Source: CAZCPB01 sp044223975 (GTDB taxonomy: Bacteria > Planctomycetota > Phycisphaerae > Phycisphaerales > UBA1924). Taken from it: 55,969 bases of DNA. Every line of letters starts with the position of its first letter. Position 1 is the stretch's first letter. The stretch covers positions 1 to 55,969 of the forward strand of contig JBGALI010000025.1 in NCBI GenBank assembly GCA_044223975.1. Reading direction: 5' to 3'. A model generated the notes under the pieces. That model was not told where the DNA came from. It did not search any database and saw nothing but the letters and a program-made list of their open reading frames with translations. The position numbers and the translations under genes are program-made. Positions 27,133-35,294 of this stretch are shown piece by piece.

Positions 27133-28794
27133 TTATCCGAAGTACAGGCGCGATGCGTACTCCGCGATCATGCGGTGCGCGGAAAACTGAGGGCCGTTGA
27201 GTGCCGCGGCGTGCTTCATCACCGTCGCGAAGCCCGCGGGATCGCGGTAAAGCGGCGCGACACGCTTCTCCAGCACCGTGTACAGATCACGTGCGTCCGC
27301 CTCGTCGGAGGTGCCCTCGCCGCCGAAGAACCACCCCGTGACGCCGTCGACGCAGCCCTCGAGCCACCAGCCGTCGCGGGACGACAGCGAGGGCACCCCG
27401 TTGGCGGCGGCCTTCATGCCGCTGGTGCCGGAGGCCTCGATCGGCGGGCGGGGCGTGTTCACCCACACATCGACGCCGGCGACGATGATCCGGGCCTGGT
27501 CCATGTCGTAGTCCGGCAGGAACACCACGCGGACAGCGTCGCCCATTTTGGCCGCGGTCTCGTGTATGCCGCGGATGATGTCGCGGCCGATCCCGTCGCC
27601 CGGGTGCGCCTTCCCGGAGTACACGATCTGGAGTCCGCCGGCGGCTTTTCCAATTTCAGCCAGCCGCGCGGGGTCGCTGAGAAGCATGGCGGGGCGCTTG
27701 TACTCGGTCTGGCGCCGGGCAAACGCCAGCGTGAGTCGGCGCGGATCAAACGCAACGCCCGTCACGCGCCGGACGTGGGCCACCATGTCCTGCTTGGCCT
27801 CGGCGTGCGCGGCGAGCATGTCGGCATCGCTCACGGCGAGCAGGTGGTGGAGGTCTGAGGGGTCGGCACGCCAGCCCGGACAGACGCGGTCGTACAGGCG
27901 GGCCAGCGGCGGCGACGTCCAGTACGCGGTGTGCACGCCGTTGGTCACCGAGGTGATCGCGGCGCCGGGGAACATCGCCCGGGTCACCTCGGCGTGACGG
28001 CGCGACACGCCGTTCACCCGCCCGCACAGGTTGATGAGCATGCGCGTGGTGTGGAAGTTCCCGTCCTGCGCGCACAGGTCGGGCCGGTTGAAGATCGGGT
28101 GGTCGCCGACCGCGGCGCGGGCCATGGCCAGGGGGAACTGATCGTGCCCGCCGGGGATCGGCGTGTGCGTCGTGAAGATGCAGCGGTTGCGGACCGCTTC
28201 GATCATCGAGGCGTCGATGGTGTTGCTGTTCTTAACGCAGATCTGCTCGCTCAGCAGCTCCACGGCCAGCAGCGACGCGTGCCCCTCGTTGAGGTGGAAC
28301 AGGTCGATCTCGTGTCCGATGGCGCGGAGCATGCGCCGGGCCCCGATCCCCAGCACGATCTCCTGCGCCAGGCGGCGCTCCGAGCCCGAGGCATAGAGCG
28401 ACGCCGTGATCTTGCGGTCGTCGGGGTGGTTGAGGTCAAAGTCCGTGTCGAGGAAGTAGACGAGCACCTCGTGCCCGTGCACGCCGCGGACGATCCTCCG
28501 CCACGCCCGGATGTACACGCGCCGTCCGAACACCGGCACGCTCACCAGGGCGTCGACCGGCACCATGGAGTCCTCGGGCCGCCAGCGGGTGGGGACTTCC
28601 GTCTGCCGCCCCGAACTGTCGATGCGCTGCGTGAAGTACCCGTCGCGGTACAACAGCGTCGCGGCAACGAACGTCAGGCCAAGGTCCGCCGCCGCGCGCA
28701 CCGTGTCCCCCGCCAGCACCCCAAGCCCGCCCGCGTAGGTCGGGATCGAGGCGTCCAGCCCGATTTCCATCGACAGGTAGCCGATCGTCCGCAT
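27133..28794 (-). CDS. glgP: Alpha-glucan phosphorylase
   Basis: The enzyme releases glucose 1-phosphate from alpha-1,4-glucans using PLP. The 553-residue product has IGYLSMEIGLDASIPTYAGG at the N-terminus, HLNEGHAS, FTTHTPIPGGHD, and EASGTSGMKAAANGVPSLS around the PLP lysine at about residue 450. It belongs to the short bacterial alpha-glucan phosphorylase group and lacks the N-terminal DUF3417 domain present in longer relatives. Its place between ahcY and metF on the same strand is metabolically unexpected. Confidence 0.9.
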   Translation of the reverse strand: MRTIGYLSMEIGLDASIPTYAGGLGVLAGDTVRAAADLGLTFVAATLLYRDGYFTQRIDSSGRQTEVPTRWRPEDSMVPVDALVSVPVFGRRVYIRAWRRIVRGVHGHEVLVYFLDTDFDLNHPDDRKITASLYASGSERRLAQEIVLGIGARRMLRAIGHEIDLFHLNEGHASLLAVELLSEQICVKNSNTIDASMIEAVRNRCIFTTHTPIPGGHDQFPLAMARAAVGDHPIFNRPDLCAQDGNFHTTRMLINLCGRVNGVSRRHAEVTRAMFPGAAITSVTNGVHTAYWTSPPLARLYDRVCPGWRADPSDLHHLLAVSDADMLAAHAEAKQDMVAHVRRVTGVAFDPRRLTLAFARRQTEYKRPAMLLSDPARLAEIGKAAGGLQIVYSGKAHPGDGIGRDIIRGIHETAAKMGDAVRVVFLPDYDMDQARIIVAGVDVWVNTPRPPIEASGTSGMKAAANGVPSLSSRDGWWLEGCVDGVTGWFFGGEGTSDEADARDLYTVLEKRVAPLYRDPAGFATVMKHAAALNGPQFSAHRMIAEYASRLYFG

Positions 28795-28850
28795 TGCCTT
28801 GGCCTCGTCGCCCGGCGTCGTGCCAGGCCTGTCATCTGGATAGTTGAGGA

Positions 28851-30371
28851 TCAGTACCGGTAGTGATCGGACTTGTACGGCCCGTCGACCGGCACCCCGA
28901 TGTAATCGGCCTGATCCTTCGTCAGCTTCGTAAGCCGCACCCCGATCTTCTCAAGGTGGAGCCGGGCTACCTCTTCGTCGAGTTTCTTGGGCAGGGTGTA
29001 GACTTTGCCGCTCTCGTACTTGAGGCCGCTCTGAGTGGGCTTGTTGGTGGCGTTGAACCACAGATCGAGCTGCGCGATGGTCTGGTTCGTGAACGAGCTC
29101 GACATGACGAAGCTGGGGTGCCCCGTGGCGCAGCCGAGGTTCATGAGCCGACCCTCCGCCAGCAGGAGGATGCTCCGGCCCGTCTTCTTGAACACGAACT
29201 CGTCGTACTGGGCCTTGATGTTGACGCGGGCGACAGTGCCCTTCTTCTCGGCGGCGTACAGGCCGCCCATGTCGATCTCGTTGTCGAAGTGCCCGATATT
29301 CGCGACGATGGCCTTGTCCTTCATCCGCTGCATCTGATCGACGGAGATCACGTTCTTGTTGCCCGTGGCGGTGATGAACACGTCGGCCGTCTCGAGCGCA
29401 TCCTCGAGCGTGGCGACCTGGTAGCCTTCCATGGCCGCCTGCAGCGCGTTGATGGGGTCGATCTCAGTCACGATCACGCGGCAGCCCTGTCCGCGGAGGG
29501 CCTGGGCGCAGCCCTTGCCCACGTCGCCGTAGCCGAGCACCACCGCGACCTTGGCCGCCAGCATGACGTCGGTCGCGCGGTTGAGGCCGTCCACGAGCGA
29601 GTGGCGGCAGCCGTACAGGTTGTCGAACTTGCTCTTGGTGGCGCTGTCGTTCACGTTGATCGCGGGGAACGCAAGCGTGCCCTTCTTGGCCATCTCGTAC
29701 AGGCGGTGCACGCCCGTGGTCGTCTCTTCGCTGACGCCCTTGATGTCTTTGATGATCCCGGTCCAGTACTTGGGCCGCGTCTTGAGCGATTCGCGCAGCA
29801 CGCCGAGGATCACGCCCCATTCCTCGGAATCGTTCTTGGAATCAAACGCCGGGACCTTGCCGGCTTTCTCGAATTCGGCGCCCTTGTGCACCAGCAGCGT
29901 GGCGTCGCCGCCGTCGTCGAGCAGCAGGTTCGGCCCCTGCCCGTTGTCGAACTTGAAGATCTGCTCGGTGCACCACCAATATTCTTCGAGCGTCTCGCCC
30001 TTCCACGCGAACACCGGCGTGCCCTTGGGGTTCTCCGGAGTGCCGGTGCGCCCGACGACCACGGCCGCGGCGGCGTGATCCTGGGTGCTGAAGATGTTGC
30101 AGCTGGCCCAGCGCACGTCGGCGCCCAGGTCCACGAGCGTCTCGATAAGGACCGCCGTCTGCACCGTCATGTGCAGCGAACCGGTAATGCGGGCGCCCGC
30201 GAGCGGCTTCTTGCCTTTGTAGCGCTCGCGCAGGGCGATCAGGCCGGGCATCTCCTGTTCGGCGAGTCGGATTTCCTTGCGGCCCAGTTCGGCCTGCGAG
30301 AGGTCCTTGACCTTGAAGTCAAAGGCGCCGGTCAACTTGGGGCTGCGGGGCTTGGCGGCGATCGTCGTCAT
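28851..30371 (-). CDS. ahcY: Adenosylhomocysteinase
   Basis: AhcY hydrolyses S-adenosylhomocysteine to homocysteine and adenosine, relieving methyltransferase inhibition. The 506-residue product shows GSLHMTVQTAVLIETL, the substrate region CNIFSTQDHAAAA, the NAD-binding stretch VVLGYGDVGKGCAQAL, and the C-terminal end DGPYKSDHYRY that closes the active site. ATG 30371 is preferred because GGAG lies 6 nt upstream; ATGs at 30377 and 30419 are in frame. The length is that of the longer bacterial form. No S-adenosylhomocysteine riboswitch is apparent in the short upstream gap. Confidence 0.96.
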   Translation of the reverse strand: MTTIAAKPRSPKLTGAFDFKVKDLSQAELGRKEIRLAEQEMPGLIALRERYKGKKPLAGARITGSLHMTVQTAVLIETLVDLGADVRWASCNIFSTQDHAAAAVVVGRTGTPENPKGTPVFAWKGETLEEYWWCTEQIFKFDNGQGPNLLLDDGGDATLLVHKGAEFEKAGKVPAFDSKNDSEEWGVILGVLRESLKTRPKYWTGIIKDIKGVSEETTTGVHRLYEMAKKGTLAFPAINVNDSATKSKFDNLYGCRHSLVDGLNRATDVMLAAKVAVVLGYGDVGKGCAQALRGQGCRVIVTEIDPINALQAAMEGYQVATLEDALETADVFITATGNKNVISVDQMQRMKDKAIVANIGHFDNEIDMGGLYAAEKKGTVARVNIKAQYDEFVFKKTGRSILLLAEGRLMNLGCATGHPSFVMSSSFTNQTIAQLDLWFNATNKPTQSGLKYESGKVYTLPKKLDEEVARLHLEKIGVRLTKLTKDQADYIGVPVDGPYKSDHYRY

Positions 30372-30459
30372 CTTCATCTCCAGTTCGAAAGAGTCCTTGA
30401 TTCTCGGGGCGTATTCCATCGGTCCGAAGCCGGTCCGCCCGGCAACGGCCGCTCTTTGT

Positions 30460-31443
30460 TCATGTCCCAGGCCCGTGCGATCCCCGACCGTCCGTCGGCC
30501 GCTGGCCGGTCGCTACAACCAGCCCGGGCCCCCGCGCGGCTGGATCTCCCGGGAGATTGCGAGTGTGTACCGAGCTCAAACCGGCGCCCTCGAAGAGCAC
30601 TCTCAGCGCCTCGGACGTGAAGCCCAGATGCTTGTGACCCATCGTCTTGCGGTATTCCGCTCGGTCGTGGGAGATCATGTCGACCACGAGGGCCGTCCCG
30701 CCCGGTTTGAGGACGCGACGAGCCTCACGCATTGCCGCGGCGGGCTCTTCGAGATGGTGCAAAACCAACGCGAGGACAGCCGCGTCAACCGACGAATCGC
30801 CGAGCGGAAGCTGCCCGAGTTCACCCTCGACAAACTCGACGTTGTGCACATCGGCCAGCCGCAACCTTGCGGCATCCAGCATCGCCAGCGAGGAATCGAC
30901 CGCGATCACCCGGGTGACACAAGGGGCAAGCAGTTCCGAGACATTGCCCGTGCCGCACCCAAGGTCCGCAACAACCCAGCCGCGTGGCAACATCGAGAGG
31001 AGCGTTGGCGCCATGAAGTGGTCGCCGAACAGTTCGTTGCGAACCTCGTCCCACGCGCCCGCCACGCGTCCGAAAAACGCCTGGCTGTCCAGAGTTCGCT
31101 CCGCGAGCACTCCCCGGAGCCGCAGGGCGTCGCCCGCCACCTCGTCCGCCAGTCCCATCTGATCCCGCACCGCGATCCACAAGGACCTCTGCTGGGGAGC
31201 CAGATCGTCCAGGACGAGCCGGTAGAACGTTGCCGTGCCGTGATTTCGGCGTTCGAGCCATCCCCCGTCCGAAAGGACCTTGAGGTGCCGGCTCACGGTC
31301 GACTGGGGCAGCTGAACGACCTTGGCCACTTCTCCGACCGAAAGCTCGTGGGCTTCCAAGACGGAGAGCACCCGCAGGCGGATCGCCTCCCCAAGGGCGG
31401 CGAGCCGGTCCGTGATCGAGTGGGTTTCTGGACGCTTATTCAT
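30460..31443 (-). CDS. ArsR-type regulator fused to SAM-dependent methyltransferase
   Basis: The 327-residue product has a winged-helix ArsR domain in residues about 8-95 (VLEAHELSVGEVAKVVQLPQ, STVSRHLKVLSDGGWLERR) and a class I methyltransferase domain after it (VVADLGCGTGNVSELLAP, with VIAVDSSLAML). Such fusions usually sit beside ahcY, metF or metH and probably sense SAM or SAH. The ATG at 31443 overlaps a perfect inverted repeat, so autorepression is likely. It lies 88 nt upstream of ahcY on the same strand. Confidence 0.88.
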   Translation of the reverse strand: MNKRPETHSITDRLAALGEAIRLRVLSVLEAHELSVGEVAKVVQLPQSTVSRHLKVLSDGGWLERRNHGTATFYRLVLDDLAPQQRSLWIAVRDQMGLADEVAGDALRLRGVLAERTLDSQAFFGRVAGAWDEVRNELFGDHFMAPTLLSMLPRGWVVADLGCGTGNVSELLAPCVTRVIAVDSSLAMLDAARLRLADVHNVEFVEGELGQLPLGDSSVDAAVLALVLHHLEEPAAAMREARRVLKPGGTALVVDMISHDRAEYRKTMGHKHLGFTSEALRVLFEGAGLSSVHTRNLPGDPAARGPGLVVATGQRPTDGRGSHGPGT

Positions 31444-31487
31444 CCGTATATCTGGATGAATAGTAATATGAAGTGAGGGAGAGTCAA
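31438..31487 (-). promoter_or_regulatory. ArsR-fusion promoter and operator
   Basis: On the minus strand TTGACT (31487-31482), 16 nt, TACTAT (31465-31460). ATTCATCC (31438-31445) and GGATGAAT (31454-31461) are perfect inverted arms with an 8-nt spacer that cover the end of the -10, the predicted transcript start and the start codon. The predicted leader is only about 10 nt with no Shine-Dalgarno sequence. Confidence 0.72.
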
Positions 31488-31505
31488 GCCCGAGAAGATC
31501 GACTT

Positions 31506-32201
31506 TCAGTTCGCCTCTTCCGGCTTCATGGCCAAGGTTGGCCCGATAACTTCGCCCAGCTCCTTGAGCTGTGTCTTCACGGCCACGTTGCCCGGAGAGA
31601 TGAACAGGGCCATGCGAAGCCGCTTGATCTGGTTCGTGCGGTCCTTGACGAAGCCGTAAAAGTCAGCCAGTGCCAACTGTGGCGCGAGCGTCTTGCCGCC
31701 GTCGATCCGCGCAGCGGTGAGCAACGCCTGAATGGCCTCGTCGGGGTGGCCCATCTTGGCCGCGTACGTGCCCAGCAGGATGAAGTCCGCCGGAGTCCCG
31801 CGTTCGGCGGTGCGCCGCCTCAGGAACAGCGTGAGTCGATCGGTTTCGTTGCACGCAAAGAGCGAAGCGGCCAGTGCCGCGGCGTAGTCATCGTTGTCCG
31901 GACGGACGTCGACGCAGGTGCTCAGGTCCTCCATCGCCTTCTTGCACTCTCCCGCGGCGAGGTAGGCCTTGCCAAGGTCGTACCGAACATCCACTTCGCC
32001 GGGCTTCCGCTCGAGATACTCGCTGTAATCCGAGATCGCCACCTCGTACTTGCCGTGTGACATCGCCCAGTTCGCGTCGTCGCGTACGACGTGTAGCGGG
32101 CGCTGTTGAGAGCACCCGAGGGACATCAGGATCGCGACCGCGCCGGCCAGCGCCGCGAGAGTGGGGAGGCCGGACCGCGTCAGGGTTCGCCGCAGGAGCA
32201 T
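31506..32201 (-). CDS. TPR-containing lipoprotein
   Basis: The product has 231 residues from ATG 32201. The signal peptide ends in the lipobox LMSLGC, so the mature protein is lipid-anchored at Cys about residue 30. Tetratricopeptide-type helical repeats follow (VAISDYSEYLERKPGEVDVR, YDLGKAYLAAGECKKAMEDL, ILLGTYAAKMGHPDEAIQAL), with conserved G/A/Y/P positions. The open frame continues about 160 codons upstream but has no coding character. A periplasmic assembly scaffold role is plausible; specific function unknown. Confidence 0.8.
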   Translation of the reverse strand: MLLRRTLTRSGLPTLAALAGAVAILMSLGCSQQRPLHVVRDDANWAMSHGKYEVAISDYSEYLERKPGEVDVRYDLGKAYLAAGECKKAMEDLSTCVDVRPDNDDYAAALAASLFACNETDRLTLFLRRRTAERGTPADFILLGTYAAKMGHPDEAIQALLTAARIDGGKTLAPQLALADFYGFVKDRTNQIKRLRMALFISPGNVAVKTQLKELGEVIGPTLAMKPEEAN

Positions 32202-32294
32202 GGTGTCCTCCGTGGAATACCGTTCCGGAGCCTGGGGTGCGATCCGTTCGCACCCCGACCCAGGGCCGCCCATCGTATCGGGTTGCACGCCACC

Positions 32295-32711
32295 ATGCCT
32301 GAATTCGGCCCCGATTTCAGCCGCCCGAACCTGCCCCGGGGCCTGCCCCTGAGGACGGTGGTGCTGCGCCACGACCTTGCCGAGGGCGGTGGTCACTGGG
32401 ATTGGATGATCCAGAGACACGCCCGGCCCGACTCGCCACTCGTTTCGTTTCGCGTCGGGGTCCGTGTTGACCGGGCGGGCTCGGCGCCGTTTGAAGCCGA
32501 GCCGGTGCCCGACCATCGGTGTGCATACCTCGAGCTGGAAGGACCGCTCTCGGAGAACCGCGGAAGCGTGCGGCGCGTGGCCTCGGGCGTCGCCGCCATG
32601 ACCGAACTGGCGAGGGGCGGGATCGAGATCATCGTGAACTTTGGCGACGGTGTCATGACATTTCGGGCGGCTCAAGAGCCGGACGGGCGCTGGCGGTTCG
32701 TTCGTGTGTGA
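32295..32711 (+). CDS. Small protein resembling the LigD 3'-phosphoesterase domain
   Basis: The 138-residue product shows VVLRHDLAEGGGHWDWMI, similar to the His...HWD core of the phosphoesterase domain of bacterial NHEJ ligase D and of stand-alone planctomycete homologues, followed by AYLELEGPLSENRGSVRRVASG, which is also typical. The downstream HxR-type residue cannot be assigned, so activity is uncertain. It could trim DNA 3' ends or be a diverged relative with another role. Confidence 0.5.
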   Translation: MPEFGPDFSRPNLPRGLPLRTVVLRHDLAEGGGHWDWMIQRHARPDSPLVSFRVGVRVDRAGSAPFEAEPVPDHRCAYLELEGPLSENRGSVRRVASGVAAMTELARGGIEIIVNFGDGVMTFRAAQEPDGRWRFVRV

Positions 32712-32835
32712 CCATGCCCGGGGGCGACCGAATCCGTTTCACGGCCGCCGCGTTTCGATTATGCTGTGGTGAACAAGTCGTCCGCCGCATTCGTTGTGGC
32801 GATGGCGGCGGGCGCTCTCTCGTGAGGAGCCCTGC

Positions 32836-33267
32836 ATGCCGCTCTCCCCCGACAACCCGCACCACGCTCCGGGCGCCACGCCGTCTCCGGGTCATGATCC
32901 AGCCGTGGCCCGTCCCGAGATCCGCCCGCTGGGAGCGGGGAATCTCGGCGCTCCGCACGCGCCCGAACGCATCGAAAAGCCGGCGCCTCAGCCGGTGAAC
33001 AAGATCACGCAGTTCGAGCAACGGTTTTCCGTCAAGCGTCACGAGGACACGTGGAAGCGATCGCCGAACGTGAACGGCACCGGCGCGATTCACTGCAAGA
33101 GCTTTCACTGCAAGCTCGTGGGCGAAAGTCTCGAGTTCCTCGACCAGCAGATCAACGAATGGCTGGACGCTCACCCGCAGTACGAGGTCAAGTTCGTGAA
33201 TGCGACGATCGGCGAGTGGACCGGCAAGCTCAAGGAACCGAACCTGATCGTCCAGGTCTGGGTGTGA
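32836..33267 (+). CDS. Conserved hypothetical protein
   Basis: The product has 143 residues; GAGGAG lies 5 nt before the ATG at 32836. The first 65 residues are Pro/Ala/His-rich and probably disordered. The C-terminal 75 residues form a compact alpha/beta domain (GAIHCKSFHCKLVGESLEFL, DQQINEWLDAHPQYEVKFVN, EPNLIVQVWV). I do not recognise the family and see no catalytic motif. Confidence 0.65.
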   Translation: MPLSPDNPHHAPGATPSPGHDPAVARPEIRPLGAGNLGAPHAPERIEKPAPQPVNKITQFEQRFSVKRHEDTWKRSPNVNGTGAIHCKSFHCKLVGESLEFLDQQINEWLDAHPQYEVKFVNATIGEWTGKLKEPNLIVQVWV

Positions 33268-33378
33268 CGCCGCGACTGCCTTTCTAGGGTTTTTCCGGCG
33301 GGCCGTGCGGGGCGCCCTGACGGCTGGATTTCGGCCTTGGGCTTTGCGCCTCGAGCGACTCATGCCGATATTCCAGGC

Positions 33379-35286
33379 GTGTGCGGCATCCTCGGCATTG
33401 TGGCGCCCGCCGGACGTTCGCCCTCCGTTGACGACGGGTGCGCGATCGCCATGCGTGAACTTCTCGCCCACCGCGGCCCGGACGGGGCGGGGCTGTGGCG
33501 GCACCAGAACGTGGTCTTGGCTCATCGTCGCCTCGCCGTCATCGATCCGTCCCCGGCCGGCCACCAGCCGATGCTCTCCCCGGACGGACGCTCGGCCCTG
33601 GTCTACAACGGCGAGCTGTACAACGACGCCGAGCTCCGCGCCGGGCTGGCGGCTCGCGGTCACCGCTTCCGCTCCAAGTCGGACGCCGAGACGGTCCTGG
33701 CGATGCTGGACGAGTATGGCGAGCGGGCCGTCGAGCGCCTCCGCGGCATGTACGCGCTGGCGTACGTGGATCTGGATGCCCAGACGCTGCTCCTGGCGCG
33801 CGATCCGCTCGGCATCAAGCCGCTGTACTACGCGACCGCGGAGGTGGGGGGCTCGGTCGAGCTGGTGTTCGCCAGCGAGATCCCCGCGATTCTGGCGCAC
33901 CCCGCGATCACACCCCGCCCCGATTTCATCACGATCAGCTCGTACCTCACGACGATCCGCACGACCCTCGGACCGCGTACGCTCTTCGCCGGCGTCAGAG
34001 CGATCGAGGCGGGAGCGGTCGCCACCGTGGATCTCCGGCGCGATGGCATCACCGTGAAATCACGGCGCTGGTGGCAGGCGGGCCGGCAATCGATCACACG
34101 CACGCCCATCCGATCCTGCGACGCGAAACTCGCCGAGTCAGAACCGCCGAGTGCCGACGAGCCCACCGACGCCGTTCTCCGGGAGGCCGTCCAGGAGTCG
34201 GTGCGCGTGCACCTGCGTTCTGACGTTCCTGTGTGCTGCTTGCTCTCCGGCGGTCTGGACAGCACGATCATTACGGCGCTCGCGGCCCGTTATTCTGCGG
34301 AACCGCTTCACACCTACGCCTCGGGCTGCCCGGACGCCGGTTCGGTGACCGACGATCTCACTGTCGCAAGAACGGTCGCTGGGCTTCTGGGTACGCAGCA
34401 CCGTGAGGCGCCGGTGACGCGCGAGGCGTTCGCACGAAGGTGGCCCGAGATGGTCGCGGCCATGGGCCTGCCCCTGAGCACGCCGAACGAGGTCGCGATC
34501 AACGCCGTGGCAAGGTGCGTGCGCGAGGATTCACGGATCGTCGCCCTCTCCGGCGAGGGCGCTGATGAACTCTTCGGCGGCTACGAGACCCCGCTGAGCG
34601 GAACCGTGCGGCACATCGCCTCGATGCCGGCGGGCGACGCCGGGGCGTGGCGCCGGAGCGGCGGGCAGTTCCAGCTCGACGCCGCCGCGTGGGTTGCGCT
34701 GGGCAGCAAGCCCGCGGTTCTGAACGAGGAATTCCTGCGGACGGCCGAGCGCGACGAGCATCTGCGCGAGTTCTATTCCTCGCGGTTCGAGGAAATCGCC
34801 GCCGAGCTTGACGAGCCCTCGCCGCTCGAAACCCACCTGCGGTTCAGCCGCGAGATCAACCTCGGCGGCCTGCTGCTGCGTCTCGATCAGGCCACCATGC
34901 TCGAGGGTGTCGAAGGGCGCACGCCCTTTGCCGATCAGCGGGTCGCGGCAATCGCGGCGCAGCTGCCGATGAGCCGGAAGTTCACTCCCGCCGAGGAGGG
35001 TGCGAACGGCGAACCGCTCATCGCATCGCGGACCAAGATCGCGCTGCGGGCCGCTTTCGGCGGCGACCTGCCGTCGATCGTGCTGGCCCGGCCCAAGGCG
35101 AGTTTCCCGCTGCCGTTCCAGGGCTGGCTCGCCGACCACGCGCCGTTGGTGCGCGATTCGTGCCTTGCCCGCGAGATTTTCACGGACGCGGCGCTCGCGG
35201 CGGTGATGCACAGCCCGCACAACGTCTGGTCGGTCGCCTGGCCGATGATCAACATTGCGATGTGGGGCCGGCGCTGGTGGGGCTGA
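33379..35286 (+). CDS. asnB: Asparagine synthase (glutamine-hydrolysing)
   Basis: AsnB transfers glutamine amide nitrogen to aspartate with ATP. The GTG at 33379 is chosen because the N-terminal nucleophile must follow the initiator: CGILGIVAP comes directly after it. The 635-residue product has the class II amidotransferase domain (LLAHRGPDGAG, LAHRRLAVID, YNGELYN) and the synthetase domain with the PP-loop LLSGGLDSTI and LSGEGADELFGGY. Length is typical. A role in surface-sugar or peptide amidation instead of free asparagine synthesis is possible, as with many AsnB paralogues. Confidence 0.92.
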   Translation: MCGILGIVAPAGRSPSVDDGCAIAMRELLAHRGPDGAGLWRHQNVVLAHRRLAVIDPSPAGHQPMLSPDGRSALVYNGELYNDAELRAGLAARGHRFRSKSDAETVLAMLDEYGERAVERLRGMYALAYVDLDAQTLLLARDPLGIKPLYYATAEVGGSVELVFASEIPAILAHPAITPRPDFITISSYLTTIRTTLGPRTLFAGVRAIEAGAVATVDLRRDGITVKSRRWWQAGRQSITRTPIRSCDAKLAESEPPSADEPTDAVLREAVQESVRVHLRSDVPVCCLLSGGLDSTIITALAARYSAEPLHTYASGCPDAGSVTDDLTVARTVAGLLGTQHREAPVTREAFARRWPEMVAAMGLPLSTPNEVAINAVARCVREDSRIVALSGEGADELFGGYETPLSGTVRHIASMPAGDAGAWRRSGGQFQLDAAAWVALGSKPAVLNEEFLRTAERDEHLREFYSSRFEEIAAELDEPSPLETHLRFSREINLGGLLLRLDQATMLEGVEGRTPFADQRVAAIAAQLPMSRKFTPAEEGANGEPLIASRTKIALRAAFGGDLPSIVLARPKASFPLPFQGWLADHAPLVRDSCLAREIFTDAALAAVMHSPHNVWSVAWPMINIAMWGRRWWG

Positions 35287-35294
35287 GCCATGGC

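Noticed and set aside
30372..30459. S-adenosylhomocysteine riboswitch before ahcY
   Set aside because: The gap is short and no conserved riboswitch core is recognisable; control by the ArsR fusion is a better explanation.
28863..30620. Long plus-strand frames opposite ahcY and glgP (also 26641-27858)
   Set aside because: Antisense shadows of well-identified enzymes, with His/Val/Leu-rich composition typical of reversed GC-rich codons.
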